Shown here: positions 46,158-58,412 of the stretch, piece by piece | Position numbering within the stretch: the stretch's first letter is position 1 | Layout of the letters: the number at the start of each line of letters is the position of its first letter | NCBI GenBank assembly: GCA_911728435.2 | Contig: OU452205.1 | Coordinates: forward strand, 18,594,080 to 18,658,079 | Length of the DNA: 64,000 bases | Direction of reading: 5' to 3' | Source of the DNA: Apoderus coryli | Taxonomy: Eukaryota > Arthropoda > Insecta > Coleoptera > Attelabidae | Program-made: the position numbers and the translations under genes | The notes under the pieces: generated by a model | Told to the model about the DNA's origin: nothing | The model's input: only the letters and a program-made list of their open reading frames with translations | The model's database searches: none

Positions 46158-48894
46158 AACCCTCAATGACTTTTGTCATAGATAGAACTACCACAAAACG
46201 ACTGGGAAATCACGCAAGAGATTTCTTGTCAACTAATATAAATGTGATAGCTCTTATTCACTCTAATCCTCAACCAAAACATGTTAAAGTTCCTGCAGAT
46301 CTCCTTCGAAGCCAAACAGTAGTAAAATATGTAATGTGTTTTTACATACAGTTAAATATTCAGGTTAGGAGGTGGGTTACTTTTGGTGAGGCTCCTTTGA
46401 TTATTAAAATAGTTTCCAAATCGTCACACTTTTCATTAAAGTAAAGTCATTAGAAAAGAAAACAGATTTGTGTGTTATTCTTATGGAATTTACTCGCTTA
46501 AACAACATACCAACTTACAATGCCAGACTGTTTTTCAAATTATCGCTATTCTACACCTCGTACTCATTATTCGCCCAATACCGTAATTAATCCGAAATCT
46601 ATTTACACCCGACACACGTGTATTGTTTATTTAAACACAATTAATTTCCCCTGGTTTATTTTATTTTTGCTAAAATAATTTGGTTATTGAAAAATTTCCA
46701 TATTATTTTTTTTTTCATTGAATTGTCAATTCATTCAAAATATGACAACAATCAAGAAAAGATGAGAAATTCGGTGATGCCAGACTTTATTTGAAGATTT
46801 TCACCATAAACATATTTCAGCAGATTTTCCTCAATAAATTCACACAATAGATTTACACGTGCAACATTATTAGATACTTGATTTTCCAACAAATTTAATT
46901 TATTTACTAAAACCTTATTTTATCTAAATAAACTGCAAATTTATACTTATTTTTTTATTTTTATTTTACTACTATTCACAAGAACTAAATCTGGCAGAAC
47001 TGTTTTTAAATTACACAAGTTGACACATTTGGCATTCAAATATTGATTTTTACCGACCTCACCAGACGGGCTACTATTTCAATAATAATAAAAAAAGTGC
47101 AATGAACTGGGTCATAGAGATGCAAGAAATGTATTGATATATTCCATTCGATCTCAATTTCTTTTTAAGGTTGAACTATTGTCTCGAGGATTGCAACTGA
47201 GTCTATTGGCCGCTTGTCATTTAATAAAACGCAAAAGATCTTAGGGAACTGGCAGAATTATTGTTATTTTTCTTCTTCGAGGTTTTTGAAATTTGTTTAT
47301 AACAGCTTTCATTTATGAAAAATTTAGCATTAAACGAATATACTGTATTTAAGATATCGACGGTCCATTAACTTTCTGAACATAAATTCGAGAATATGGA
47401 TGTCAAATTCTCTACACTAGAATGTGAAACATAAATATTGTGATTCTACTATGGGTATGTGCTCAGAGACTTACCGGTAATCTCTAAACAATGCCTATAG
47501 CGACATCTAGAGGTTTATAGATATGGAGAGAAAAGTGACTCAGAAGTCGGTGGTATTATTTGATCCTCTTGCCTAGCGTAGACGCACATATTTTTATTTA
47601 CTTTGCATATTCCTTGCATATAAAGTTATACTTAATTAAAGATTCCTTAATTAAACAATACAAATCCTTAAAAACAATACCGTTGGATGCATAAATAAAA
47701 AAAAAACTTTTAAACTTAAATTCTACATCAAAAAATTAAAATTTCATTAGACAAATTTTTAACGAAATTGTCTTGAATGTAAGTTTTGTATTATTTACAT
47801 AAGTGCTATAGAATTTTAATTTTAAACAATGTTTCCTAACCCACGCTTTACGAGCTACTCGCTGCTGCTGGCGAGGTTGAATATTATTGTTTGTTCCCTG
47901 CATTCTAAACGCCTAAAAACTTTTGAACATACTTGAGGAAAATTTTATTATCTAAATAATATGAAAATGGTTTTAGCATAAAATCTTTTTTTTTTTTTAC
48001 AGAAACGGGAACTTTTCATTTTTTGGTTAAATTATATTTTAAACGTGGTTTATCGTGCAAAAAAGATTTAAATGTAAACGAAGCTACTGCCGCATGATAT
48101 ACAAATACATCTAAATGAGATGGAGGTGCCTACGTACTTCTCCATAATTTAAAATGTGTATTTTTATTTTTTTGAATGATATATAAGTTTTTTGAGCAAA
48201 ATTGTTACAGAATAAAAATTATTGTTATATTTGCTCAACAAAAGATGTCGACGACGTCTCATTATACGAACATCACTAACAATATCAACACCTGTGATAC
48301 AAAGAACGCGCGTCTCTGATGAATCGCGTATATTTTAATTTCAGAAACGTTTTTCCAGTAGTAGTAGTAGCAGTAGATATGGCATAATATACTATTAAAA
48401 AATTTCGTAATGATTAATGATGAGAACACACATGGTGTCCTAATTAGTATTCTTTATTAACAACTAATTTACGTTTTACCTATGTTTTAAAATATCACTT
48501 AATCGCTAATAACATTTAATGAAAATTTAATATTGGAGTCTTAAAATTAACATTGTCAAAAAAAAACCTACATTATTGGTGAACAAACGAATAAAATCAG
48601 TTACAAAAAAAAATGCTTAGAACAATAATTAATTGTAAAATACCGTGATCATAAAGAAAGCAAAACATCTTAAGGAAATAGCCCCTCGTGGAGTAGAATT
48701 TTGAACATACAAGCAGAAAATAAATTTATGTAAAGTCAGCTTTGATTTCATGCCTCTTAGCGTCATATAGTAAATCCCGAGTTTTAGCGCTATTTACCAG
48801 AGCGTATAGGAGATACTAGAATTATTTTACGTAGAATAATAATAATTATAACTCGTAGGTAAGAATTTTCAACAGACTATTTGACAGTAAATAT
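46158..48894. other. Long non-coding AT-rich stretch
   Basis: A 92-codon frame (46,166-46,444) has no recognisable domain and follows the T-rich tract. A GTAGTAGTAGTAGCAGTAG microsatellite lies at about 48,360. No gene is supported. Confidence 0.5.
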
Positions 48895-49332
48895 CAAATT
48901 AAAAAAAAATGTATTCTGTCTTCTCAAATTCTCATGGCTGAATTGATAAATATTATAATTATGAAAATTCTTCCTATTATTACCAATATTTGTGCCTCTT
49001 CCATGCAAAATTAAAGCTACACCTATCTATAGGAAAACTTTACTTTAACTCTAATTTTTGCATCATCAAATACAGGGTGGTCTACATGAATTTAACATGT
49101 TCAATTAAAAATTCGCTTAATATTATGAATATGTGCATTTTCCACGAAAACGTCAAGAGTTATCCATAGGAAAATATTATAATATTTGACAGATAATTAC
49201 TTTGTGCATCTAATTTTGACCTCATATACCGGGTGTTCCATTTGAAATAAACAAGTTATTTAGAATTAAACTTTACGTTCATATAACTTATATTATTGGA
49301 CACCCTGTATTTAGTATTGGGGGTTTTCTATA

Positions 49333-49789
49333 TTTCAAATAAAAGAAAACAAACAAAAACTTTCAAAGTCAACTTCACAAAATCTTTAATTTAGTTATGA
49401 AAAAGGAAACTAGTTTCGGCTCAACAAGCCATCATCAGTCCTACAATAAAGATAAAAACGAACGCATAAGAGAAAAAATAAATAAATAAATAAAACGTAC
49501 AACGGGCAACAAATCTATAAGGTAAAAAACTTACCATTCTTACAAAAACATCTGTGTAGATGTTTTTGTAAGAATGGTAAGTTTTTTACCTTATGAACTT
49601 ATGTATAGATTTGTTGCCCGTTGTACGTTTTATTTATTTATTTATTTTTCTCTTATGCGTTCGTTTTTATCTTTATTGTAGGACTGATGATGGCTTGTTG
49701 AGCCGAAACTAGTTTCCTTTTTCATAACTAAATTAAAGATTTTGTGGAGTTGACTTTGAAAGTTTTTGTTTGTTTTCTTTTATTTGAAA
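49333..49789. mobile_element. 457-bp near-perfect palindrome of Penelope pLTR pieces
   Basis: Two inverted arms of about 220 bp meet at ACATCTGTGTAGATGT. Each has GGACTGATGATGGCTTGTTG then GAGCCGAAACTAGTTTCC, a typical Penelope pLTR end, and TTTATTTATTTATTTTT. The right arm has an extra GAACTTATGTA-like piece. TTTCAAATAAAAG borders both ends. Confidence 0.82.
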
Positions 49790-50031
49790 CTGACACTCCA
49801 CTTTGATGATGGATAATTTATTTCGTTTTTTATATTTGTTGTAACAAGTGATGAGTGGGTATTTATCAGCACAGACTGGCTTAAAAAGAACAAACGAATA
49901 GGTGTGAATTTTTTCATTCAAATTATGTCTATATTTTTATAAAAATTAAAATATTTAAAAAACTGTTAGGTTTAGGTGAGATGTACTTTAATGAAAGTTA
50001 GGATTATTTTAAAGGGGAATCTAAAAATATA

Positions 50032-52116
50032 CACGGAAAAAAATGGGGGCATAATTTGTACACGATTGTACATATTTTTAAACCAATTTGTGCTTGAAAT
50101 GGATACAGGAGCAATATTGTTCATTTTTTCTCTGCAGAATTGGAGATATTGAGTTGGCATTATTTTTAAACACTTGGACCTAATTTCAACACACGGTGAT
50201 GGATGAAAAATGCACAATTAATATATTTCTAGTATCCAATGGTTTGCCTTAAATTGCAAAAAATGTAGATGTTATGTACAATTAGTGTGCATGTTTTCTA
50301 CACATAACGATGAACTAAAAATTCCGAATTTGTAAAATTTTTTAGTACACATGTGATTACTTTTATTACATATTTAATATATTTTATATGCCCAACAATA
50401 TTGTCATAAACTGTAAAATGTGTAGATTTTAGTTACAGCTAATATTTATGTTTGATGCATTAATTGTGCAAAAACAATACTAATTTTTGTACTGAATTAA
50501 TACACAAGATTATGTAGGAAATGTGTACAAACTTTGATATTAAAAATACACAATCATTTTGACAAATAAATTTATTAAAGGAAAAAGTAGAAATAAACAT
50601 AACAAATACTTGAAATCACAACAGGAAACGTGTAGTTAACATGGTGCATAACATATCTAATAAATAATCTAATGAATAGAGTTTCTCTCTATTAAGCGTT
50701 TCATAAGCATAATAATAAAAGTAATATTAATTATTTTACATAAAACATTTTTTAAATTTCGTTTACTTAAGTGGTTAATACAAATTAGCAAATTTAAAAA
50801 ATATCCTTACCGAGTTTGATCTAATTTCCATATATCTATTTAAACATTTTTTTCTCAATCCAATAGCAGGGACAAGTTTTTGAAAATCACCTTCAGTCAG
50901 GGTTTCAAAGGCTTCTTTATCAATTTGATGTTCTAAAATTAAATGTCTCGATATTGAAATTAAAACTACTTTTTTGAATATGTAAATACCAACAATCATG
51001 ACACTATAGATACAACAATAACTGGGTGCATTCTGATTCTGCATTCTTTTGTACTATGTAGTTACTATAATCTTGTCCTTTGGGAGATGCCAGATTTACA
51101 GATTACATTGAAACTGTTGAATATTTAGGGTTTAATTTTGGCTGTTAAACATACCCTGCTTTTTATTTTGTGTGAAGAACTAATAAATTGGTGACCTTTA
51201 ATTGTACGCGATTTTGCTTTATTTTGCAAGCATCAAAATGACGATTATGTAGGTACTCTGTACTCTATCTATACTCTATAATAGTAGGTAGGTATAGTAA
51301 TTTTTTATACCTACCTACTATTACTTTCATGTCAGATTAATAAATTCAGTACCAAATAGGACACTACACATAGTCCAGGGAAGCGGAAATAATCAGAGTT
51401 TGCTCAAAAAGCTAGAATTCCCTAATTTTAATACATATACCTACCTACGTTGATTTAAGTTAAATAGGTATAAATCATTTGAACTTACCTTCAAATCTTT
51501 GTTCTAAACACGTTAACTCCCATTCACTTAATTTATTTTTCTCAAATTCGTCCATTTTTTTTAAATAAATAGCTATGGGGAAACATAATAATTGCGGTTG
51601 CCTGTTATCAATTGGATAGACGAACACCAAATAAAAATAATGCATTACAAATAGGTAGTAGATAGGTACAGTAAAATAACAGAATAACGAATTTTTCCAA
51701 GGTCAGAGGTCCTAGAGCAATACCGAAAGAGACAGATGATGGTTAGGTATTTCGAGAAAGAAAAGGACGCACACTTCAACCACCACATTATGTTTGTTTT
51801 AACCACCACTTTTACTTTTGCATTGTTGTAATAACTTCTATATCATCAAATTGTGCATTTTTAATACAGAATTATATTAGTTTTATGAGAAAATGTATGT
51901 ATAAAATATAAACACTGGTATATAAATAATAAGTACACACTGTGGTGCATTTTTTGTTAACTTAAATTAATAAAAAATATCCTATTCAATGTACACAAAA
52001 GTTTTTATATTTTTTAAACAAGCACATGTACAAAAAAGTCGCAATTGCGAATGTTTTAGATCCATTTTTCGTTATCCAATGTATGTAGAAATAATGCACG
52101 CATATTTCTTTCCGTG
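50032..52116 (-). mobile_element. 2.1-kb TIR element carrying a SAM-domain gene start
   Basis: The ends CACGGAAA(A/G)AAAT are inverted and each is bordered by TA. The subterminal zones have many TGTACA/TGTACAC motifs. It interrupts the dispersed repeat whose uninterrupted form is at 19.8 kb, which supports the boundaries. Superfamily not assigned: no transposase is visible. Confidence 0.65.
50811..51555 (-). CDS. Two-exon SAM-domain coding start in TIR element
   Basis: Exon 1 (51,555-51,489, 67 nt) begins at an ATG: MDEFEKNKLSEWELTCLEQR, ending at a GGTAAGTTC donor. Exon 2 (50,932-50,811, 122 nt) starts after TTAATTTTAG and gives HQIDKEAFETLTEGDFQKLV, PAIGLRKKCLNRYMEIRS, ending at GTAAGG. 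Joined, they are 63 codons in one frame and form a sterile alpha motif domain (E-x-x-I-D-x-x-A-F-x-x-L-T-x-x-D-F-x-x-L-V-P-x-I-G). The exon 2 donor implies a further exon, not found in the element. SAM domains mediate protein-protein contacts and occur at the N-terminus of some insect transposon proteins. It may be a truncated, non-autonomous copy. Confidence 0.65.
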
Positions 52117-52699
52117 TATATTCATATACAGAGCATTCGATTTAAAAAAAAAACACAACTATGGTTCATTTCTTATATTTGGGACACCCTGTATAGAATC
52201 AGAATATGTTTAAAATGTAGCCATAAATCATTTTTATCGAACCCATGAATAAAACTTTTAGGAAATTAAATAGTTTAGCCACACTATTCCGTGTTGTATG
52301 GCGTGAATAACCCTATATAGTGTGTGCAGTGCATTTATGATCAAATATACATGTTTCGGTCCATTAAAGCATTGATCTTTGGGAAAATATACAAACCGTT
52401 AAAAAAAACATTACTTATATTATTATACGAAGTTTCAACTGATTTTTATCTACTTTTTCCTTTTATTTTTGTGGTGAAAATTTTCACCATATTGCCTACA
52501 TCACACAAAATTGAGAATATGTTTACTCTTTCTAAAAACTTAATTTAAAATGATGTAGAAAAACAAAAAGAAATGGAAAAAGAAGATAAGAACACAGTAA
52601 AAATTATAAAGATACAAGGTTAACATAATGTTTTTTTTTAATTTATCTTCATATCAAAAATGGGCCACCTATATAAATATTTAAAATAATCATAGTAGT

Positions 52700-53095
52700 T
52701 AAAAAGAGTATTATGTCTTCTACGATAGCGCCTAAACGCTTCAACCAATTGAGCTACATTTTAGCATATCAGTTTGGTGGAGTCCAAGGATGAACCCATA
52801 GTTTTTGGTTGAAATCGCTTTAACCCTGTGATGGTGATGGACACAAGCCCCAAATTGTTACATAGCAGTAGGTCCGACTACATCATTTGAAAGCACTTTT
52901 TACAGGAGTAGCATACTTTTGAAATTTAATTTTATTGTTCTCGAGAAAATTTAATATGATTTTCACCAGTTTGTTATGTTATAGTCAAAGTGATTATGTC
53001 TATAAGCGTCGGTGTCATCATCGGTAGAGCGTGAGCTTTGCATATGGAAGGTCCTGAGTTCAAATTGAAACGTTAAAATTTGAGCTGGCGTTACT
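52700..53095 (+). mobile_element. Second copy of tRNA-like composite repeat
   Basis: Contains GAAATCGCTTTAACCC, TTCTCGAGAAAATTT, TTTCACCAG and a tRNA-Ala-like stretch (GGTAGAGCG, CTTTGCAT, GAAGGTCCTGAGTTCAA). Lacks the tail seen in the first copy. Ends just before the P-type element. Confidence 0.65.
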
Positions 53096-53100
53096 ATTGG

Positions 53101-53131
53101 CAAAGATTAATCTACACAATAGATAGTCAGC
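53101..53131 (+). repeat. Left TIR of long P-type element
   Basis: Identical to the TIR at 35,007-35,037. The flank to its left is CTATTGG; the matching duplication lies outside the window. Confidence 0.88.
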
Positions 53132-55084
53132 GTATATGGGAAAGAAAACAAAAATTGAAACTGTCTCGACACGAGCTACATCTATTAGAAAAACATGTAA
53201 CCATGGAAATTATGGAAATTGTAGATGGTGTTATATGTATTGTGTTGAAATAAAATAATCATATGGGCAATGTTAGACAAGGACGAGTATACTTTCCCCT
53301 ACGAGGTGGGAGTTTGTTTTTATATTATAGGTATCATATATTATGTACTACTGTGCAGCAGTGTTTTTTGTCGGTTAATATAAAATTATATGGTATACGT
53401 ACACCTATCTACGCAAAGATTAATGTGTATGGACGAAAATAAAAGAAATTACTATAATAGTATAAATATACAGGGCTGGTTCATTAAATGTTTTAGACAA
53501 TAATTTTAAATGACTAAAATAATATTATTTTAGTCATTTAATTTTAAATTTCGGATATAAGGATGCATCAAAAAGTTATATTTAAATTAACGAAATTTGG
53601 CGTTATAGATAGGACTTCCGCTTATTATCTGATTCAGTTTTAAGGATCAAACTCAAACAGCAGATTCAACTTGTTAACATTATGAAAAAATAAATCTCAG
53701 ACTCATACAGGCGTGAAATGCTACCCTAACTTTTTTATGCACATTTTTTGCGTGTGTTTCAATTCGGAGATGTAAAATCTAACAAATTATATACGTAATA
53801 AATGTATCCTTCTGTGATATTGATAGAAAGTCATCGTTATCGCGTATTATCGATTTTAAGAAATGTTAATATTAAAAAGGCTGTGCTTTTTACAAGTTGC
53901 TGAAGTAAATAAGGTTTGAAATTTCCAGCATGACAATAATTATTTAAAAAAATACGGTTTCGAAATGCAGGATGTAAAAAATTAGAATTATTAATCTGTT
54001 TTTAATGAAAATTTAAATCTATTGAGAAACATGGTTCAGGGTTTTTGTGAAATGTATTTTACTCCAAAGATTCTACTCATCGATTATAACCGAATTAATT
54101 TACTCAAAAATATCTATACTAGTAAAATAACACAATTATCACAATTAGGTTCAAATTCTGCAACGCCGAATTGAAAAAAAACTTACAGTCTCCCTAATAT
54201 TGGTTTTTGTGCAATGATCATAAAACTTTAAAAAAATAACGATTTATGTAGATTGTATTGTTAACACGTTTCGTAAAAAGCTTTAAAAACCCACCAACAG
54301 GGTGTTAAAAGTATCACGACAATAACTTTTTTCATGTTTTAACAAGTACAATCGTCTGCTTCAGATTGATCCTTAAAAACTGAATAACAGTTTCTCTATA
54401 TAAAAAAATAAAACTCGTAAATATCATCCCCAAACATTTAATTTGAATACAATTACATAACACCATATTTGAAAGTAAATAAAAAAAAACAGCATTACCT
54501 AGTTTAACAGATTTGCAAATTGCAAATCAAAGTATCTATGTATACAGGGTGTTGCATAAGTACTTGTACAAACTTTAAAGGGTGATTCTTTGACTAATTT
54601 TAAGATACAAATTTCATATGTACATTCAAAGTTCAAAAATAATATTATATTTAGGATTATATGCTTGTTCAATAGCATCGCAATTTGGTGCAATTCGGGA
54701 TACAGGTGTATTGATGACACCAGAGCTGTCAAAAGAACTAATAAAAAATACGAAAAATAACAAAATACAAATATCATTCAAAAGACAACAATGCACATAA
54801 TAGTCGGTACCAAGCCAAATAGGTAGTAGGTAAATATAGATTTATTTTGTTTCGAGCTTGGGCTTGGCACCGACTTATTGTAATCAAAACTACCCACCAA
54901 ACGGATACATTTAATTTTACGCAGACATCTAGTGTGAGCAGGCAATATGCCCGGTGAGAGAAAGTTGATAGACGATGGCCGGACGAGAAGTAACAACTGA
55001 TTATATCCTATTGCCAACACAAGATATTCCCTGACGGGAAGCTTTATTAATGAATGGCTTGTTACATACATACATGACTTTTTA
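53132..55084. other. Left arm of P-type element, no gene
   Basis: Nearly identical to 35,038-36,987. Short frames of 60-97 codons occur in both copies, but only because the copies are recent; no domain is visible. Contains GTCGGTACCAAGCC with a complementary GGCTTGGCACCGAC ~70 bp on, a small hairpin, and a TACAGGGTGTTGCATAAGT motif. Confidence 0.6.
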
Positions 55085-55363
55085 AGTTATGTTGGAAATT
55101 TGTTTCACACTACCACACTTTCATCAGGCGGGCAGTTTCGTTGATCCACAACCCAGTGTGACCGAAATTTCCAACATTTACAAAGAGCTTACACTACCTG
55201 TAATTATGATATGTCATTCATCTCTCATGCTAGTATAAGCTCTTCGTAAATGTTGAATATTTGGGTCACACTGCCTGCCGATCACCACTGATGAATTGTG
55301 AATCAACGAAACTGCCCGTCTGGTGAAAGCATGGTAGTGTGAAACAAATTTCCAACATAACTT
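55085..55363. repeat. Inverted pair of Penelope pLTR fragments
   Basis: TATGTTGGAAATTTGTTTC ... ATTTCCAACATTTAC (55,085-55,184) and its diverged reverse complement (55,246-55,363). The right arm holds a complete hammerhead core, the left a degenerate one. In the short P copy only the left arm survives, because the deletion joint falls between the arms. Confidence 0.82.
55266..55342 (+). ncRNA. Hammerhead ribozyme motif (Penelope pLTR)
   Basis: Outer stem TCACACT/AGTGTGA, inner stem TCACCA/TGGTGA, core CTGATGA (55,288), a weak stem II (TTG/CAA), GAAA (55,308), short stem III (AC/GT) and GUC ending at 55,320. Stem II is poorer than in the motif at 17.1 kb, so activity is doubtful. Confidence 0.75.
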
Positions 55364-55799
55364 ATTGTCTTGTTACATTATGTAGCAAGCAATTCATTAC
55401 TATTAATCATGTTTATTTAAAGTATATTTTAGAGGCGGCTATAAAAATTCTTATAGAATGCGGATTAAAAATGGTTGCTATTATATGCGATCAATGAAAA
55501 ACCAATCAGCCTTAAAAACTTGGGTGTATCAGTGGAAAAGCCATGTTTTCATGTTAACTCTTCAAAAATATATTGTACAAAGAGCATATCAATGGATTTA
55601 AATTACATATTATACATGTTATACAAGTTCAAATAAAAGATGTTTGCTATTGTGGGGGAAAAACAATGGTGGCACCCATTGGCGAGTTTGTCAACCGTTT
55701 CAAGGTTATCTCAAGGTCAACTCGTTTTTTTCTTAATGGAAACATATATTTTTCATTACCGAATAACATAAAAAACATATAAATTTTGTTAATAAATTT

Positions 55800-56440
55800 T
55801 TTTGACTCCGATAATAATTTCGATATTTCTCAAAGATCTGTGGTGAAATTATTAAAAACAGAATAGGTATAAAGTTATTGGAGAATCTAGAAGAATATTA
55901 CCTGTCATGTCAGTAAAAGTAAGAAATTCGTTTGAAAGGAGACTCCAATTGTGCGCAAATATCAACGGACAACATTTTCAACATATGTTGGACTAGTTTT
56001 TAATATTAGGTTGTTGGATTCCATTTTCTTTCTAATGGTTTTTTGAATTAAATTTTTATTTGTTCGTATTTTATTTTACAAGTATTTTCAATTGACAGCT
56101 ACAATGTTTTCCATGGCAAGTCTTATAAAAATTTAGTTTTAATGAACTGTAAACGAAGAACATGATTGTTTTATAAAACAGTTTTCCTCAATTATTTTCC
56201 AATGTAACCCTATAAAAATTTAAGATCGTCGTATCCAGAAATAAATTGTCTACCTAAAAATGAAAAGAAAAATATACCATGTCATTTAAAAAAACAAAGT
56301 TGGTTGCCATAGCAACAAAGCTGTTAACGCTATAAAAAATTGAACATCAGGAGGTTGTGCCAGAAATTATACCCAATAACTTTTCTTTAAACATTTTTTC
56401 AAAATAACGATTATTTTCGGATATACAGGGGTTTCCACAC
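55800..56440 (+). mobile_element. Mariner-type transposase C-terminal fragment and 3' flank
   Basis: A frame at 55,875-55,996 reads ESRRILPVMSVKVRNSFERR then LQLCANINGQHFQHML, matching in layout the C-terminus of the 26.9-kb transposase (NVRNRFEQNLYYCMESNGSH). A terminal-like ACAGGGGTTTCCACAC follows at 56,424. It interrupts the decayed P transposase. Confidence 0.6.
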
Positions 56441-56714
56441 TTTATACTCCGAGTTCGAATCGGAAACTGCATCAGACACAGCAAATTACGTGGAATTTAT
56501 CAATAATTTATTTGATACCCTAAATAGTAAAGAATTATATAGCAAAAATCCTTTCGTATGTTCTATTCCCTGTAAATTTTTTCCTTATAAAAGTAATATC
56601 ATTTTATGGGTCTAAAGTGAACACTTTTGCAGAAAGTTGCCTCTAAATAAAACTCGGCAAGTAACGGTTCCTACTTTAAGCTGTGTGTACCTTATTATTA
56701 TTATTATTATTATT

Positions 56715-56950
56715 AGGCACCGTCATGGGTTCGAGTCCCAGTTCTGCCAATATTTTGTTTTCTAATTTTTTAATAAAGTAGTTAGTTTGTTACATTAGTT
56801 TATTGGAAATAATTAATATAATACAATTATAATAATAATAATTATTAAAATTCTGTTTCGTTACGCAGGTCATGCCTATATTTTTGATTACATTATATCT
56901 TGTCGAGAAAGTTTTGGGGCGACACAACTGATTTTTTTGAATATTTCCCT
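56715..56950 (+). repeat. tRNA-like repeat copy (B box and tail)
   Basis: GGGTTCGAGTCCCAGTTCTG followed by the tail TTCTAATTTTTTAATAAAG ... TTTCGTTACGCAGGTCAT. A (TTA)n run precedes it. Confidence 0.7.
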
Positions 56951-57159
56951 CATGTGTAAAAAATCCTATGAGAGCAGTGCAATTATCGATTGATTACAGC
57001 GGTAACTGCACTGTAGAAACCGAAAGAGCACTGCGATAATTGCATCAAAGATTAATCTTTGATTGCATTGTTTACGTATCCACGGTAATCTCATTGTGAA
57101 TCCATGATAATTAATAATAAAATCAGTTTGACAAGTAAAGTCAAAAAATATTTTTTAAA

Positions 57160-57306
57160 ATGTCTCGATTCGGATGTGATTCATTGGGAATTATAGAAAA
57201 TAAAGTGATGGAAAGCGAACCAAAGAACACCAAACACAACAGACAATACGTGTGGCGACAGTATTCGGGAAATATTCCCCCGAATTACACTCGTGCATCA
57301 AAATAA
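57160..57306 (+). pseudogene. Possible recombinase N-terminus (Crypton-like)
   Basis: The short ORF MSRFGCDSLGIIENKVMESE, then PKNTKHNRQYVWRQYSG, shares the MS-x-F-x-C-x-SL start with the ORF at 8,319, and its PKNT...YVWRQ stretch resembles the core-binding start of insect tyrosine recombinases. It stops after 48 codons. A perfect CAAAGATTAATCTTTG palindrome lies about 100 bp upstream. Confidence 0.35.
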
Positions 57307-58124
57307 CCAGATAATTTTGCATTCGAGCGTGTTGTCTTGGAAAAACTACATTCAAACGCTGTCATGTAAAATTATCGGTAATTTTGATGCACTTGTGCAA
57401 TTACTTCGAAAATCTACTAAAAAAAATGGAAGATGGAATCAATTTTGTGTTTGTATGAGGATTAAGAAAAATTGGGCTACAAATTTTAATGACTTAACCA
57501 ATATCCAATCGAAAATAAGTTTACATATATTATATATATTAGAGATGGATACAATGGTAATCCAACTGCTATACATTTCAGATCACCATTTCGAATATCT
57601 TGAAGAGTAGCAAATCTTTTAAAACCACTATCATCTTCCAATTGTGAAGCAGCAATGACCTCATAACACTCAGATCAATTATTGCAACCTCAAATTCAAC
57701 TCCTACTGCAGTAGTAGTTTTAGTGCGAAACATTTAGAGATTCAACCTCATTCTTTTAAGATTACTTTGTAAGACTGCGTGCTGACAATTATTTCGCAGG
57801 CTATAAGTATAGCCAAAATATTATAAGAAAAATTTTTCAGTAAGAATAATTTATTGGATAACACAGATAGTTTAAATAATAAACGACAAATTTTTATTTT
57901 ACATAGGACAGATAGGGTGATTACTGGTCGTTGGTACATTAGAAGTTTTGGAAAAAATTGTTTTCAAAATGTTAGTTAGTCATCTAATTATCAGTCTATA
58001 AAATATTGTTATAATTGTGCGACGTCCGGTAATACCGGAAGTTGATACCAATTTTATCTATATTATTATATTTTTAGATTCCCCATACATTTTGGAGTGT
58101 TTTGTTTTGACACTTGCCTAGACC

Positions 58125-58225
58125 TATTTTTTTAATTTCTAATTTTTGAATAAAGTAGTTAGTTTGTTAGGTTAGTTTATTGGAATAAATTAAATTTCTG
58201 TTTCGTTACGCGGGTCATATATTTT
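58125..58225 (+). repeat. Tail of tRNA-like repeat
   Basis: TTCTAATTTTTGAATAAAGT, GTTAGTTTGTTAGG and TTTCGTTACGCGGGTCATAT; no B box. Confidence 0.65.
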
Positions 58226-58412
58226 AGAAATACTTTCCCTGGGTCCGGGAAGTAACCAATAATTTCCATCGGAAAGTTCAAAATACATATTACTCTAAAT
58301 TGAAAAAAACACAAAGACTCGTTTGTAAATATTTAGAGAATGCTAAATATCATTAAAAGATGTATTGATCGTTAAAGACAAAAAATGAATTTAAAAACAA
58401 AATGCAGAAATA

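Larger units (their letters stand above)
48895..52320 (-). repeat. Inverted copy of the 19.6-20.35 kb dispersed repeat, twice interrupted
   Basis: 48,895-49,332, 49,790-50,031 and 52,117-52,320 are, in order, the reverse complement of the repeat at 19.6-20.35 kb. The gaps are a 457-bp palindrome and a 2.1-kb TIR element. Confidence 0.8.
55431..57935 (+). pseudogene. Older, decayed P-type transposase (plus strand)
   Basis: Islands of similarity to the minus-strand transposase follow in the expected order. IKILIECGLKMVAIICDQ and NLGVSVEKPCFHVNSSKIYC lie at 55.44-55.57 kb. TANYVEFINNLFDTLNSKEL is at 56.48-56.56 kb. NQYPIENKF, DGYNGNPTAIHFRSPF and NLLKPLSSSNCE are at 57.5-57.65 kb, and a DCxxTxxAGY-like stretch is near 57.77 kb. 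Stops, frameshifts and at least two foreign insertions separate them. It runs opposite to the gene at 58.4 kb and is much more diverged, so it is a separate, older P copy. Confidence 0.8.

Noticed and set aside
46166..46444. 92-codon frame after the T-rich tract
   Set aside because: No recognisable domain or motif and no second copy; length is compatible with chance in AT-rich DNA.
57050..57065. CAAAGATTAATCTTTG as two abutting P-element ends
   Set aside because: The outer 12 bases of the TIR are nearly self-complementary, so a 16-bp palindrome of this form can arise without two ends; the rest of the TIR is absent on both sides.
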